Shown piece after piece: positions 7,701-14,324 of a DNA stretch of 34,798 bases (within the stretch, counting starts at the first letter, position 1; the number at the start of each line of letters is the position of its first letter). The stretch is from a bacterium. GTDB lineage: Bacteria; Patescibacteriota; Minisyncoccia; Phycocordibacterales; Phycocordibacteraceae. The position numbers and the translations under genes are program-made. The DNA is taken from positions 21,177 to 55,974 of the forward strand of contig JAHFMM010000002.1 of NCBI GenBank assembly GCA_023264495.1, written 5' to 3'. The notes under the pieces are model-generated. The model saw nothing but the letters and a program-made list of their open reading frames with translations. It was not told the origin of the DNA and did not search any database.

Positions 7701-7937
7701 TTAAGTTAATCGGCGCACGATTCTTGCACGACCCCCATAGGGATCAAGCACCATCTCGACCTGATCGCCCATAAGAACGCGAATGCGGTGCAGACGCATC
7801 TTGCCTGCGAGGTATGCGAGCACAAGCTCGCCATCCTCCCCTTCTGTTTCAGATGGGATTCGGACACGGAATAGAGAGTTCGGCAATACCTCTTCGACAG
7901 ACCCGGCTGTCGGTGCAACTGGTTCGCTATCGCTCAT
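7701..7937 (-). CDS. infA: Translation initiation factor IF-1
   Basis: The 78-residue protein is an S1/OB-fold IF-1: EVLPNSLFRVRI, LAYLAGKMRLHRIRVLMGDQVEMVLDPYGGRARIVRR. IF-1 occupies the A site of the 30S subunit during initiation. The N-terminus (MSDSEPVAPTAGSVE) is longer and more acidic than usual, and the loop SETEGEDGE extends the usual ENG turn. It is the first gene of the ribosomal/rpoA cluster, with a good promoter upstream. Confidence 0.95.
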   Translation of the reverse strand: MSDSEPVAPTAGSVEEVLPNSLFRVRIPSETEGEDGELVLAYLAGKMRLHRIRVLMGDQVEMVLDPYGGRARIVRRLT

Positions 7938-7970
7938 CTCTTACGCATTACTCATATCAGGTACTCCAAT

Positions 7971-7999
7971 AATCTAGCAGGTGACGAAGAAATCGTCAA
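7971..7999 (-). promoter_or_regulatory. Promoter of the infA-to-rpsI cluster
   Basis: Minus-strand TTGACG (7994-7999) and TAGATT (7971-7976) are 17 bases apart, with TGC before the -10 (extended -10). The transcript would begin near 7964, about 27 bases before infA. It begins inside the short gap after the gene at 8003-9220, whose stop codon is adjacent. Confidence 0.65.
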
Positions 8000-8002
8000 A
8001 TC

Positions 8003-9220
8003 CTACTGTGGGAGTACGGTCGTTACCGTGATTGTTGACGGGTCTTGCGGGAACGCTTGCCGCCAGAATGGCCGCAAGATGATAACCGCCTGCTTCACTT
8101 CGACATAGTTGCTGAGCGCTACTTCGGCTTCGGCCCGCGTCTTTCCTGCGACTGCAGCCGCAATGCGAGACTGGTCAATGGTATAGCGGAACGGGGCTGT
8201 CCCGGTGAGCGTGAATGAGAATGTCGTAGCGTCCGCATTTGGCAATCCGACCGCAGAAAGGCGGAGATCTGCTGTCGAGGTGAGGATAAGCGATACCCCG
8301 TCATACGCAGTACCATTGGTGACTGATTTTGCTATTGCGCTCGCGAGCGCGCTGTTCGGGAACACGACCGCAGTGATAGTTCCCTGCTCTTTCACGTCAG
8401 CCATAGCATTCGTTGCTGAGGTCGCGGTGACGAGACTTTCATAGGTGGTAGTTGCCGCGTTCGGAACGAGGACATAGCCGGACGGAATCTGTTCCTGAAG
8501 GCTCGCGCTGAGATCTGCGGCGAGTGTCTGCATGAGCGCTGCGCGCGCTTTTGACTCAAGCGCGGTATCGACAACGGGAACCTCTCCCGAAGCGCCTCCG
8601 GTCATAGCGTTTGTTGAGCGCGCGTATACGAGAGTCTCTTGCGGGGTCCCGGCAAACCCCGGGATGGTGAAGGAGGTCGGTCCGACATTGTAAGAATCAC
8701 CCGGCTTATCGGCATAGACGGTAACGGCGATGCTGCCCGGCTTTGCCGCTGTACCGCCCGGGATAGTCACTGGCGCGTGGATGCGGAAGATGAGACCAGC
8801 AGTCGTTGCGAAGCGGGTGTTCGTGATGAGTCGCTGCGCTTTTGATTGCGTGTTGTAGATCGTAATCGGCCCCGATGCCGAGGTGCTCACGGTCTTGGTG
8901 CCGGTAGATGCCACGCTTTGCGAAGCGACTTTCTGTGCCGTGACGATCTCGTATGTGAGGTCTCCCGTATTTCTATCAACCGTAAATGAGGATTGTACTG
9001 CTGCCGAGAAGGTGTTTGGCGTTACCTCTATGCTGGTTGTAGAGAAATAATACAAAGCGCCGATCGCGGCGATAATGACGACAAGCGCCGCGCCCAGCAC
9101 TCCCCAATGAGATCGAGAAGGCGGTCTTGCTGATTCGGTGCGATGAATAGAATTATTAGTAGGTGATTCGTTCTCTTTCCGGCGCGAAGGCGGGACAATG
9201 ATGTCATCAAATGTACGCAT
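8003..9220 (-). CDS. Membrane-anchored extracytoplasmic protein with baseplate-J-like region
   Basis: The 405-residue protein has a cytoplasmic N-terminal tail (1 to about 38), one membrane helix (about 40-60, GVLGAALVVIIAAIGALYYF) and a long Ser/Thr/Ala-rich outer part. Residues about 115-200 (ITIYNTQSKAQRLITNTRF, FRIHAPVTIPGG, GDSYNVGPTSFTIPGF) follow the pattern of the baseplate J/gp47 beta-rich module that also occurs in surface proteins of CPR bacteria. This match is from memory of the family and is moderate. No enzymatic motif is visible. The ATG lies 7 bases after an extended -10 box, so the mRNA should be leaderless. Divergent from the M13 peptidase. Confidence 0.75.
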   Translation of the reverse strand: MRTFDDIIVPPSRRKENESPTNNSIHRTESARPPSRSHWGVLGAALVVIIAAIGALYYFSTTSIEVTPNTFSAAVQSSFTVDRNTGDLTYEIVTAQKVASQSVASTGTKTVSTSASGPITIYNTQSKAQRLITNTRFATTAGLIFRIHAPVTIPGGTAAKPGSIAVTVYADKPGDSYNVGPTSFTIPGFAGTPQETLVYARSTNAMTGGASGEVPVVDTALESKARAALMQTLAADLSASLQEQIPSGYVLVPNAATTTYESLVTATSATNAMADVKEQGTITAVVFPNSALASAIAKSVTNGTAYDGVSLILTSTADLRLSAVGLPNADATTFSFTLTGTAPFRYTIDQSRIAAAVAGKTRAEAEVALSNYVEVKQAVIILRPFWRQAFPQDPSTITVTTVLPQ

Positions 9221-9227
9221 GATGGGA

Positions 9228-9251
9228 GTATATCACTTTGTGCCGTATACT
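9228..9251. promoter_or_regulatory. Divergent leaderless promoters
   Basis: On minus, TGATATACT has its -10 box at 9228-9233, seven bases before the ATG at 9220. On plus, TATACT at 9246-9251 is eight bases before the ATG at 9260. Neither gene has a Shine-Dalgarno, so both transcripts probably start at or next to the start codon. Confidence 0.55.
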
Positions 9252-9259
9252 GTGCACAT

Positions 9260-11227
9260 ATGCAGAAGGAACATTGGGGATTTGATACGCGCGACCTTGA
9301 TGCGAGCGTCCGGCCGCAGGACGATCTGTACCGCTATGCTGGCGGCAACTGGCTGAAGAAGAACGAGATACCGGCGGCTGAATCGCGCTGGGGTACGTTC
9401 ATCATGCTGCGATATGAGACGGAGAAGAAGTTGCAGAATCTTGTTAAGGAGATTGGAGCGACCCGCAGAGTCGCGCTCGGCTCTCCAGAACAGATGGTGC
9501 GCGACCTCTATCGCTCGGGGATGGATATGCGCACTCGCGTGAAGCGCGGATTACAGCCGCTCGCGCCGTACCAGAAGATGATCGAAACTGTTCAGACAAC
9601 CGACGATCTCGTCCGGTGCATCGCGGAGCTGCATACGATCGGCATCGGTGCCGTATGGGATGTCGGCATCGATCAAGACATGAAAGACAGCACGAAGAAT
9701 ATTCTCTACCTGAGCCAGGGCGGGCTCGGCATGCCGGACCGCGACTATTATCTAAACGATGATGCGGAGTCGCGGCGCGTGCGTACCGCGTACCGCCCGC
9801 ATGTCGCGCGTATGCTCACGCTCACCGGAATGACGAAGACAGAAGCGGCAGCTGCGGCAGAAACGGTGTTTACCATCGAATACAAACTCGCACAAGCCTC
9901 GATGAGGAAGGAGGATGCGCGCGACATGGACAAGATCTATCACAAGAAGACGGTTGCCGGGCTCGCTCGCATAGCGCCAAAGATCGCATGGAAGAAATAT
10001 TTCTCTCTCATCGGGGCCGGCAAGCCATCTTCGCTCATCGTGTGCCAGCCGGATTTCTTTGCCGCTGTAGGACGAGAGATGGCGGAGCTCTCAATAGCTC
10101 AGTGGCGCACCTATCTTTCGTGGCACCTGCTCGCAAGCTTTGCAAGCTTCCTTACTCCCGAGATCGAGAAGCAAAACTTCAGATTCTACGGCACGGTAAT
10201 GGCCGGCGTGAAGACGATGCGCCCGCCTTGGCGGCGCGTCCTCTCAGTAACCAATGCCGGCCTCGGGGAACTTATTGGCAAGGTGTATGTCGCAAGATAT
10301 TTTACTCCTGAGACGAAACGCCGCGTGAATGCGATGGTTGACGACATAAGTGTCGCGTATGAAGCGCGTCTCAGGCGGCTTGGCTGGATGAGTCCGGCAA
10401 CCAAGAAGCAGGCGCTCAAGAAATTACATAGCATGATACGGAAGATCGGCTACCCTGCGCGCTGGAAGTCGTATACAGGGCTCCGCATCACGCAAAACGA
10501 TTACGCAGGAAACGTATTGCGCACGACCCGTTTTGAACATCGCCGCGCGATGCGCAAACTCACGAAACCGGTTAACCGAAGCGAGTGGTATATGAACCCG
10601 CAATCGGTCAATGCCTACTACAGTTTCGGGTTGAACGATATCGTCTTCCCCGCCGCCATCCTGCAACCGCCATTCTTCGATCCTGCCGCTGACGATGCGG
10701 TGAATTACGGCGCGATAGGTATGACGATCGGCCATGAGATGACGCACGGCTTTGATGATCAAGGATCGAAGTTTGATGCGCAGGGCAATATGAAAAACTG
10801 GTGGACCGTCACCGACCGCAAACGTTTTATGCAGAAGGCACAGCCTCTTATAAAACAATTTAATACCTACACCGTCGCGCATGGCGTCCGCGTGAATGGC
10901 AAGCTCACGCTCGGCGAGAATATCGCCGACCTCGGCGGACTCTCGATTGCCTATGATGCCTACCAGCGCTGTCTCGCGCGCACGGGGCGCCGCGATATAG
11001 GCGGCTTCACGCCCGAGCAACGATTCTTCCTCGGCTTCACGCTCTTCGAACGCGAGAAGGCGCGGCCCGAGATCGAGAAGATGCTCGCGATCAACGATCC
11101 TCACTCACCAGCGGTCTTCCGCATCAATGGCCCCGTCTCAAACCTCCCCGAGTTCTATGCTGCCTTCGGCGTGAAGAAGGGCGACAAGCTCTACCGCGCC
11201 CCTAAAGACCGCATCAAGATCTGGTAA
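9260..11227 (+). CDS. pepO: M13-family zinc metallopeptidase (neprilysin/PepO-like)
   Basis: The 655-residue protein is a full-length M13 peptidase. The zinc site is HEMTH at residues 492-496 within IGMTIGHEMTHGFDDQG. The third ligand is Glu553 in ENIADLGG, with Asp557 four residues on. NAYY and the FPAAILQPPFF segment before the zinc site are also typical. There is no N-terminal signal peptide or membrane helix, so it should be cytoplasmic like lactococcal PepO and degrade oligopeptides. It is one of only three plus-strand genes. Its last 24 coding bases, including the stop, are repeated exactly at 13586-13609 on the far side of the purH-thrC module, suggesting integration at its 3' end. Confidence 0.95.
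   Translation: MQKEHWGFDTRDLDASVRPQDDLYRYAGGNWLKKNEIPAAESRWGTFIMLRYETEKKLQNLVKEIGATRRVALGSPEQMVRDLYRSGMDMRTRVKRGLQPLAPYQKMIETVQTTDDLVRCIAELHTIGIGAVWDVGIDQDMKDSTKNILYLSQGGLGMPDRDYYLNDDAESRRVRTAYRPHVARMLTLTGMTKTEAAAAAETVFTIEYKLAQASMRKEDARDMDKIYHKKTVAGLARIAPKIAWKKYFSLIGAGKPSSLIVCQPDFFAAVGREMAELSIAQWRTYLSWHLLASFASFLTPEIEKQNFRFYGTVMAGVKTMRPPWRRVLSVTNAGLGELIGKVYVARYFTPETKRRVNAMVDDISVAYEARLRRLGWMSPATKKQALKKLHSMIRKIGYPARWKSYTGLRITQNDYAGNVLRTTRFEHRRAMRKLTKPVNRSEWYMNPQSVNAYYSFGLNDIVFPAAILQPPFFDPAADDAVNYGAIGMTIGHEMTHGFDDQGSKFDAQGNMKNWWTVTDRKRFMQKAQPLIKQFNTYTVAHGVRVNGKLTLGENIADLGGLSIAYDAYQRCLARTGRRDIGGFTPEQRFFLGFTLFEREKARPEIEKMLAINDPHSPAVFRINGPVSNLPEFYAAFGVKKGDKLYRAPKDRIKIW
11204..11227 (+). repeat. 24-bp direct repeat, left copy (peptidase 3' end)
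   Basis: Starts AAAGACCGCATCAAG and ends with the peptidase stop codon. It is identical over 24 bases to 13586-13609; flanking bases on both sides differ. Confidence 0.9.
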
Positions 11228-11263
11228 AAGAAAACGCCACCCGCAGCCGAAGCGTTGGGTGGC
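11228..11263 (-). terminator. Rho-independent terminator of purH
   Basis: Stem GCCACCC/GGGTGGC (11236-11242 with 11257-11263), followed on the minus strand by GTTTTCTTTT. It is related to the thrC terminator at 12013-12043, which also has a GCCACC stem. Confidence 0.8.
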
Positions 11264-11286
11264 AGTTGAAGATGGAGTATGGGGAT

Positions 11287-11877
11287 TCAGTTGCTGCTAT
11301 ACAGATACGCCGATGAAATCTGACAGTACCGTGCGACAACTGCTTCTGCCATAGCGGCGTATTGAGATACGAACTTCTTTGCCTGTGTCGGATCAACCGC
11401 CCCACGTTCGACATCATAGATGTGGCGTAACACTTCGTCGAGTTGATCATTGGAGCTGACCACAATCCGCCGTCCTTTTGCTGCAGAACGGAGCATCGTC
11501 GGTCCGCCAATATCAGTCTTCGCACGAACTGATTCAGGAGTGTGATCCAGTTTCGCGATTTCTTCCTTGAGTGGGTAGAGATCAACGTATACCAGATCAA
11601 TGCGTGGGATACCGATACGGTTGAGCTCCTCCTGCTCCTCGGGTGAATCATCGGCGAGAAGAGCGGCATGCACCTCGCGCGACAAGGTCACAACTTTGTG
11701 CCCAAGGATCGGTTGGCCGACGATCTCGGCAACGTCCTGAATCGGTATTCCGTGTTCCGTAAGATGTTTTGCCGTACCCGCTGAACCAAGCAGGTGCCAT
11801 CCCAGTTGGTGAAGGCTTCTTGCGAAGTCCGCCAAGCCTGTCTTATCGTAGGCCGATAGTAACGCTGTCTTCCTCAT
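11287..11877 (-). CDS. purH: Stand-alone IMP cyclohydrolase (N-terminal domain of PurH)
   Basis: The 196-residue protein matches only the MGS-fold IMP cyclohydrolase half of PurH: TALLSAYDKTGLADFARSL, LGSAGTAKHLTEHGIP, GHKVVTLSREVHAALLA, IDLVYVDLYPL, and KTDIGGPTMLRSAAKG. This domain closes FAICAR to IMP, the last step of purine synthesis. The AICAR transformylase domain, normally residues about 200-520, is missing. The frame ends in a proper stop and terminator, so it looks like a natural short form and not a broken gene. The residue pattern HPKVHGG of typical PurH is changed to SREVHAA. ATG 11877 has a GGGGGA ribosome site. The transformylase step would need a separate enzyme elsewhere. Confidence 0.9.
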   Translation of the reverse strand: MRKTALLSAYDKTGLADFARSLHQLGWHLLGSAGTAKHLTEHGIPIQDVAEIVGQPILGHKVVTLSREVHAALLADDSPEEQEELNRIGIPRIDLVYVDLYPLKEEIAKLDHTPESVRAKTDIGGPTMLRSAAKGRRIVVSSNDQLDEVLRHIYDVERGAVDPTQAKKFVSQYAAMAEAVVARYCQISSAYLYSSN

Positions 11878-11965
11878 GGTATTTCCCCCATTCGTATTTC
11901 AGAAACGCCGGATGGCACTCCTGTACATCTGGGCGGATAGTACCTAACTTTTTCAACTCACACAA
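11878..11965 (-). promoter_or_regulatory. Promoter and hairpin leader of purH
   Basis: TTGTGT (11960-11965) and TACTAT (11937-11942) are 17 bases apart on the minus strand. The leader of about 53 bases has a 9-bp hairpin (11901-11922) with an AUC loop and several G-U pairs, then a GGGGGA ribosome site. The thrC leader has the same layout, and base changes between the two hairpins keep the pairing. Confidence 0.6.
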
Positions 11966-11966
11966 G

Positions 11967-12008
11967 CCAGCGAGGCGAGGCCTTGATATCAAGGCCTCGC
12001 CTCGCTGG
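11967..12008. repeat. Perfect 42-base palindrome upstream of purH (copy 1)
   Basis: The two 21-base halves are exact reverse complements (half begins CCAGCGAGGCGAGGCC). Together with the adjoining promoter, 11920-12007 matches 13493-13580 at 84 of 88 positions by my count. It sits between the thrC terminator and the purH promoter. Confidence 0.9.
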
Positions 12009-12012
12009 GTTT

Positions 12013-12043
12013 GAAAAACTAACGCCACCGGGGAGGTGGCGTT
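12013..12043 (-). terminator. Rho-independent terminator of thrC
   Basis: Nine-base stem AACGCCACC/GGTGGCGTT (12021-12029 with 12035-12043), followed on the minus strand by AGTTTTTC. Confidence 0.85.
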
Positions 12044-12063
12044 GGAGGGTGGAGCATGGGGAT

Positions 12064-13449
12064 TCAGACATGCTCCATAATGTACTGCTTGATTACCGCC
12101 GGGTCTGCTGGCACGCGCGTGATGTGCTCTGGCAGGGTGCCGAACATCTCATACCCTTTCGGGATAGGAGGTTCGACCTCAAGCGCCTCACGGATAGTAT
12201 CGGCAAATTTCGCCGGATGAGCCGTTTCTGCGACGATGAGTGGCACATCCGTATGTGTGTACTGGTAGTCGAATGCCACCTTCATCCCCACGGCGGTGTG
12301 CGGGTCTATGGTTGCGCCATATCCCGTGTATACCGTGCGAATCGTACGGATGACTTCTTCGTCGGTTGCCGAGCCAGAACAGAATCCGTCCAAGGATTGG
12401 CTTTTGTCGCTCATCACGAATCTTCCTATGAGCTGAAGCGTATCCAAGAGAAGCCGGAGACGGTATGCATCGCGATCGACACAGTCGAACATGAGCCGTT
12501 CGAAGTTCGATGCCGAGGCGATATCCATCGACGGGCTGGAGGTGATCTTCACATCATCTCCCGCACGTATGCGGTAGAAACCATAACGGAAGAATTCGTG
12601 CAACACGTCGTTTTCATTCGTTGCAACGATGATATTCCTTATCGGGAATCCCATCCGCTTGGCAATGTACGCCGACAATGCATTGCCGAAGTTGCCCGAA
12701 GGCACCGACACGTCAATCACGTCTCCCGGTTTCTTGGTCGCTTGCAATGAAGCATATGCCCAATACACCACCTGTGCCGCGATGCGGGCCCAATTGATCG
12801 AGTTTACGGCACCGATCCGATGCTTCTCCTTGAAGCAGGCATCAGCATTCACTGCCTTCACTATCGCTTGGCAGTCATCGAAGTTTCCGTCTACCACGAG
12901 GTTGTGGATTGATGGATCGTTCAAGCTGTACATCTGCTGCTGTTGGAACCTGCTCATACGGCCATACGGAGAGAGCATGAAGACTTGCATGCCTTCTCTC
13001 CCCCTGTACGCATATTCAGCGGCCGAACCCGTATCGCCAGACGTTGCGCCGAGAATATTGAGCTTCTCGTCCTTCTCGCGCAGCACGTACTCCATCAAGC
13101 GGCCGAGCAATTGCAATGCCTGATCTTTGAATGAAAGCGTAGGACCATTCGAAAGGGCAAGCAACGCAAGGTCTTCGTCCAACCACTTGAGATGTGGAGC
13201 CATATTTGGTGTATAGGTTCTTGCAATGATCTTGTTCAGCTCAACCGTGGGGATATCGTCGATGAAATCCGCAAGGATGATCTGTGCGGCCTGGGTGTAA
13301 TTCAGGCCACGCATAGTATCTATCGTGCCCTCATGGTATTGCGGGTATTCTTCAGGAACGAACAGTCCGCCGTCAGGCGCGAGGCCTGCGAGCAGAACAT
13401 CCTTGAAACTTTGGGGCGGCGTAAGGCCGCGAGTCGATACATATCGCAT
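12064..13449 (-). CDS. thrC: Threonine synthase
   Basis: The 461-residue protein is a fold-type II PLP enzyme of the ThrC family. It has the N-terminal MRYVSTRG and LAPDGGLFVPE features, the PLP lysine Lys108 in NGPTLSFKDQALQLLG, the GATSGDTGSAAEYAYRG phosphate-binding region, and the VPSGNFGNALSAYIAKRMG loop. It converts O-phosphohomoserine to threonine. Length matches the longer ThrC group. No other threonine-pathway gene lies in the window. ATG 13449 has a GAGGAG ribosome site. Its promoter/leader and the sequence just after its stop codon are shared with purH, an unrelated gene, suggesting acquisition as a unit. Confidence 0.96.
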   Translation of the reverse strand: MRYVSTRGLTPPQSFKDVLLAGLAPDGGLFVPEEYPQYHEGTIDTMRGLNYTQAAQIILADFIDDIPTVELNKIIARTYTPNMAPHLKWLDEDLALLALSNGPTLSFKDQALQLLGRLMEYVLREKDEKLNILGATSGDTGSAAEYAYRGREGMQVFMLSPYGRMSRFQQQQMYSLNDPSIHNLVVDGNFDDCQAIVKAVNADACFKEKHRIGAVNSINWARIAAQVVYWAYASLQATKKPGDVIDVSVPSGNFGNALSAYIAKRMGFPIRNIIVATNENDVLHEFFRYGFYRIRAGDDVKITSSPSMDIASASNFERLMFDCVDRDAYRLRLLLDTLQLIGRFVMSDKSQSLDGFCSGSATDEEVIRTIRTVYTGYGATIDPHTAVGMKVAFDYQYTHTDVPLIVAETAHPAKFADTIREALEVEPPIPKGYEMFGTLPEHITRVPADPAVIKQYIMEHV

Positions 13450-13538
13450 AATCCATACTCCTCAAGTCATTTCAGGAACGCGGGATCGCGTTCCTGTACA
13501 TCCATGCGGATAGTACCTAACTTTTTCAACTCACACAA
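13450..13538 (-). promoter_or_regulatory. Promoter and hairpin leader of thrC
   Basis: TTGTGT (13533-13538) and TACTAT (13510-13515) are 17 bases apart. A perfect 9-bp hairpin (13474-13482 with 13487-13495) lies in the leader, and GAGGAG precedes the ATG. It is nearly the same as the purH promoter and leader up to the hairpin, where the stem differs in sequence but keeps its pairing. Confidence 0.6.
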
Positions 13539-13540
13539 GC

Positions 13541-13580
13541 CAGCGAGGCGAGGCCTTGATATCGAGGCCTCGCCTCGCTG
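13541..13580. repeat. Palindrome upstream of thrC (copy 2)
   Basis: 40-base inverted repeat with one imperfect pair, otherwise identical to the palindrome at 11967-12008. It ends five bases before the right 24-bp direct repeat. Confidence 0.9.
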
Positions 13581-13585
13581 AGTTC

Positions 13586-13609
13586 AAAGACCGCATCAAG
13601 ATCTGGTAA
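13586..13609 (+). repeat. 24-bp direct repeat, right copy (detached peptidase 3' end)
   Basis: Exact copy of 11204-11227, here without a coding frame. It is followed by an AT-rich stretch containing the 12-base palindrome TACATATATGTA, and then the ung stop codon. Confidence 0.9.
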
Positions 13610-13634
13610 GTATATACATATATGTACGCTTAGG

Positions 13635-14324
13635 CTAAAGCCAATCAATCGGGCTTTTGCCGTGGGCGGTGAGATAATCGTTTGCCTGGCTGAAGTGCTT
13701 GCAACCGAAGAAGCCGGAATGTGCTGAAAGGGGCGAGGGGTGCGAAGCTTCAAGAACAAGATGCTTCGAGCGGTCTATGTGCGCTCCCTTAGTGCGGGCG
13801 TAGTTTCCCCACAGCATGAAGACAAGATGTTCGCGCTTCTCGGAGAGCGCGCGGATCACCGCATCGGTAAATATTTCCCACCCGCGACCCTGATGCGAGC
13901 CGGCGGCGTGCGCACGAACGGTAAGCGTTGCGTTGAGGAGAAGGACGCCCTGCTTCGCCCATCGCGTCAAATCTCCATCGGTGTGTACGAGCGCCTGTCT
14001 GCCAGCAGGCAGAGCTTGTCCGAGGTCAGTTTCGATTTCTTTGAAGATATTCTGGAGCGATGGCGGGACTCGGACATCTTCTTGCACTGCAAAGGCGAGG
14101 CCATTCGCTTGTCCGGCGCCGTGATACGGGTCTTGTCCGAGAATAACGACCTTCACAGCATCAAACGGACAAAGATCAAAAGTGCGGAAGATATTTTTCG
14201 GCGCCGGATAAACGATAGTTTCTTTGTATTCCTTCTTTACGAAGGCAGTGAGCTCAGTGAAATAGGGTTGCGAAAATGTGTCTCTCAATTCCCTTTTCCA
14301 TGACGACTCGATAACAACGTTCAT
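13635..14324 (-). CDS. ung: Uracil-DNA glycosylase, family 1
   Basis: The 229-residue protein has the water-activating loop GQDPYHG (catalytic Asp65), the PPSLQNIFKEIE segment, GVLLLNATLTV, LWGNYA, and the HPSPLSAHSGFFGCKHF DNA-intercalation loop (His195). It removes uracil from DNA, starting base excision repair. Compared with the E. coli enzyme there is an extra QALPAGRQAL piece at about 103-112, before HTDGDLTRWAKQG, encoded by a short palindromic insertion. It is the last gene of the operon and its start overlaps the Cas4-like gene by four bases (ATGA). Confidence 0.97.
   Translation of the reverse strand: MNVVIESSWKRELRDTFSQPYFTELTAFVKKEYKETIVYPAPKNIFRTFDLCPFDAVKVVILGQDPYHGAGQANGLAFAVQEDVRVPPSLQNIFKEIETDLGQALPAGRQALVHTDGDLTRWAKQGVLLLNATLTVRAHAAGSHQGRGWEIFTDAVIRALSEKREHLVFMLWGNYARTKGAHIDRSKHLVLEASHPSPLSAHSGFFGCKHFSQANDYLTAHGKSPIDWL
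13998..14013. repeat. Short palindromic in-frame insertion in ung
   Basis: TCTGCC and GGCAGA form an inverted repeat around AGCA. The insertion encodes the LPAGRQA motif (residues 105-111), which has no counterpart at this place in standard Ung sequences. Similar LPAGRQA insertions are, from memory, found in various proteins of CPR genomes. Confidence 0.6.

Larger units (their letters stand above)
11204..13609. mobile_element. Putative integrated two-gene module (purH, thrC) flanked by a 24-bp direct repeat
   Basis: The segment holds two minus-strand genes, each with the same kind of promoter/leader at its 5' end and a similar tail plus terminator at its 3' end. It is bounded by exact 24-bp direct repeats (11204-11227 and 13586-13609). 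The left repeat is the 3' end of the M13 peptidase gene; the right one is a detached copy. This is the pattern left by integration at a gene 3' end. No recombinase or transposase is encoded inside, so a mechanism is not shown. Confidence 0.45.

Noticed and set aside
10424-11104. Minus-strand open frame of 226 codons inside the peptidase gene
   Set aside because: Antisense to the conserved zinc-site region of the M13 peptidase; shadow frame.
11920-12043. Integron attC site
   Set aside because: There is one RYYYAAC-like ACCTAAC next to the palindrome, but no properly placed GTTRRRY partner and no integron integrase; the resemblance may be chance.
11983-12750. Plus-strand open frame starting in the palindrome
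   Set aside because: Opposite the 3' half of thrC; its N-terminus would be encoded by the repeat and terminator, with no ribosome site.
13450-13538. T-box or amino-acid attenuator leader before thrC
   Set aside because: No T-box sequence, no terminator/antiterminator pair and no short Thr-rich leader peptide in the leader; the same leader also precedes purH.
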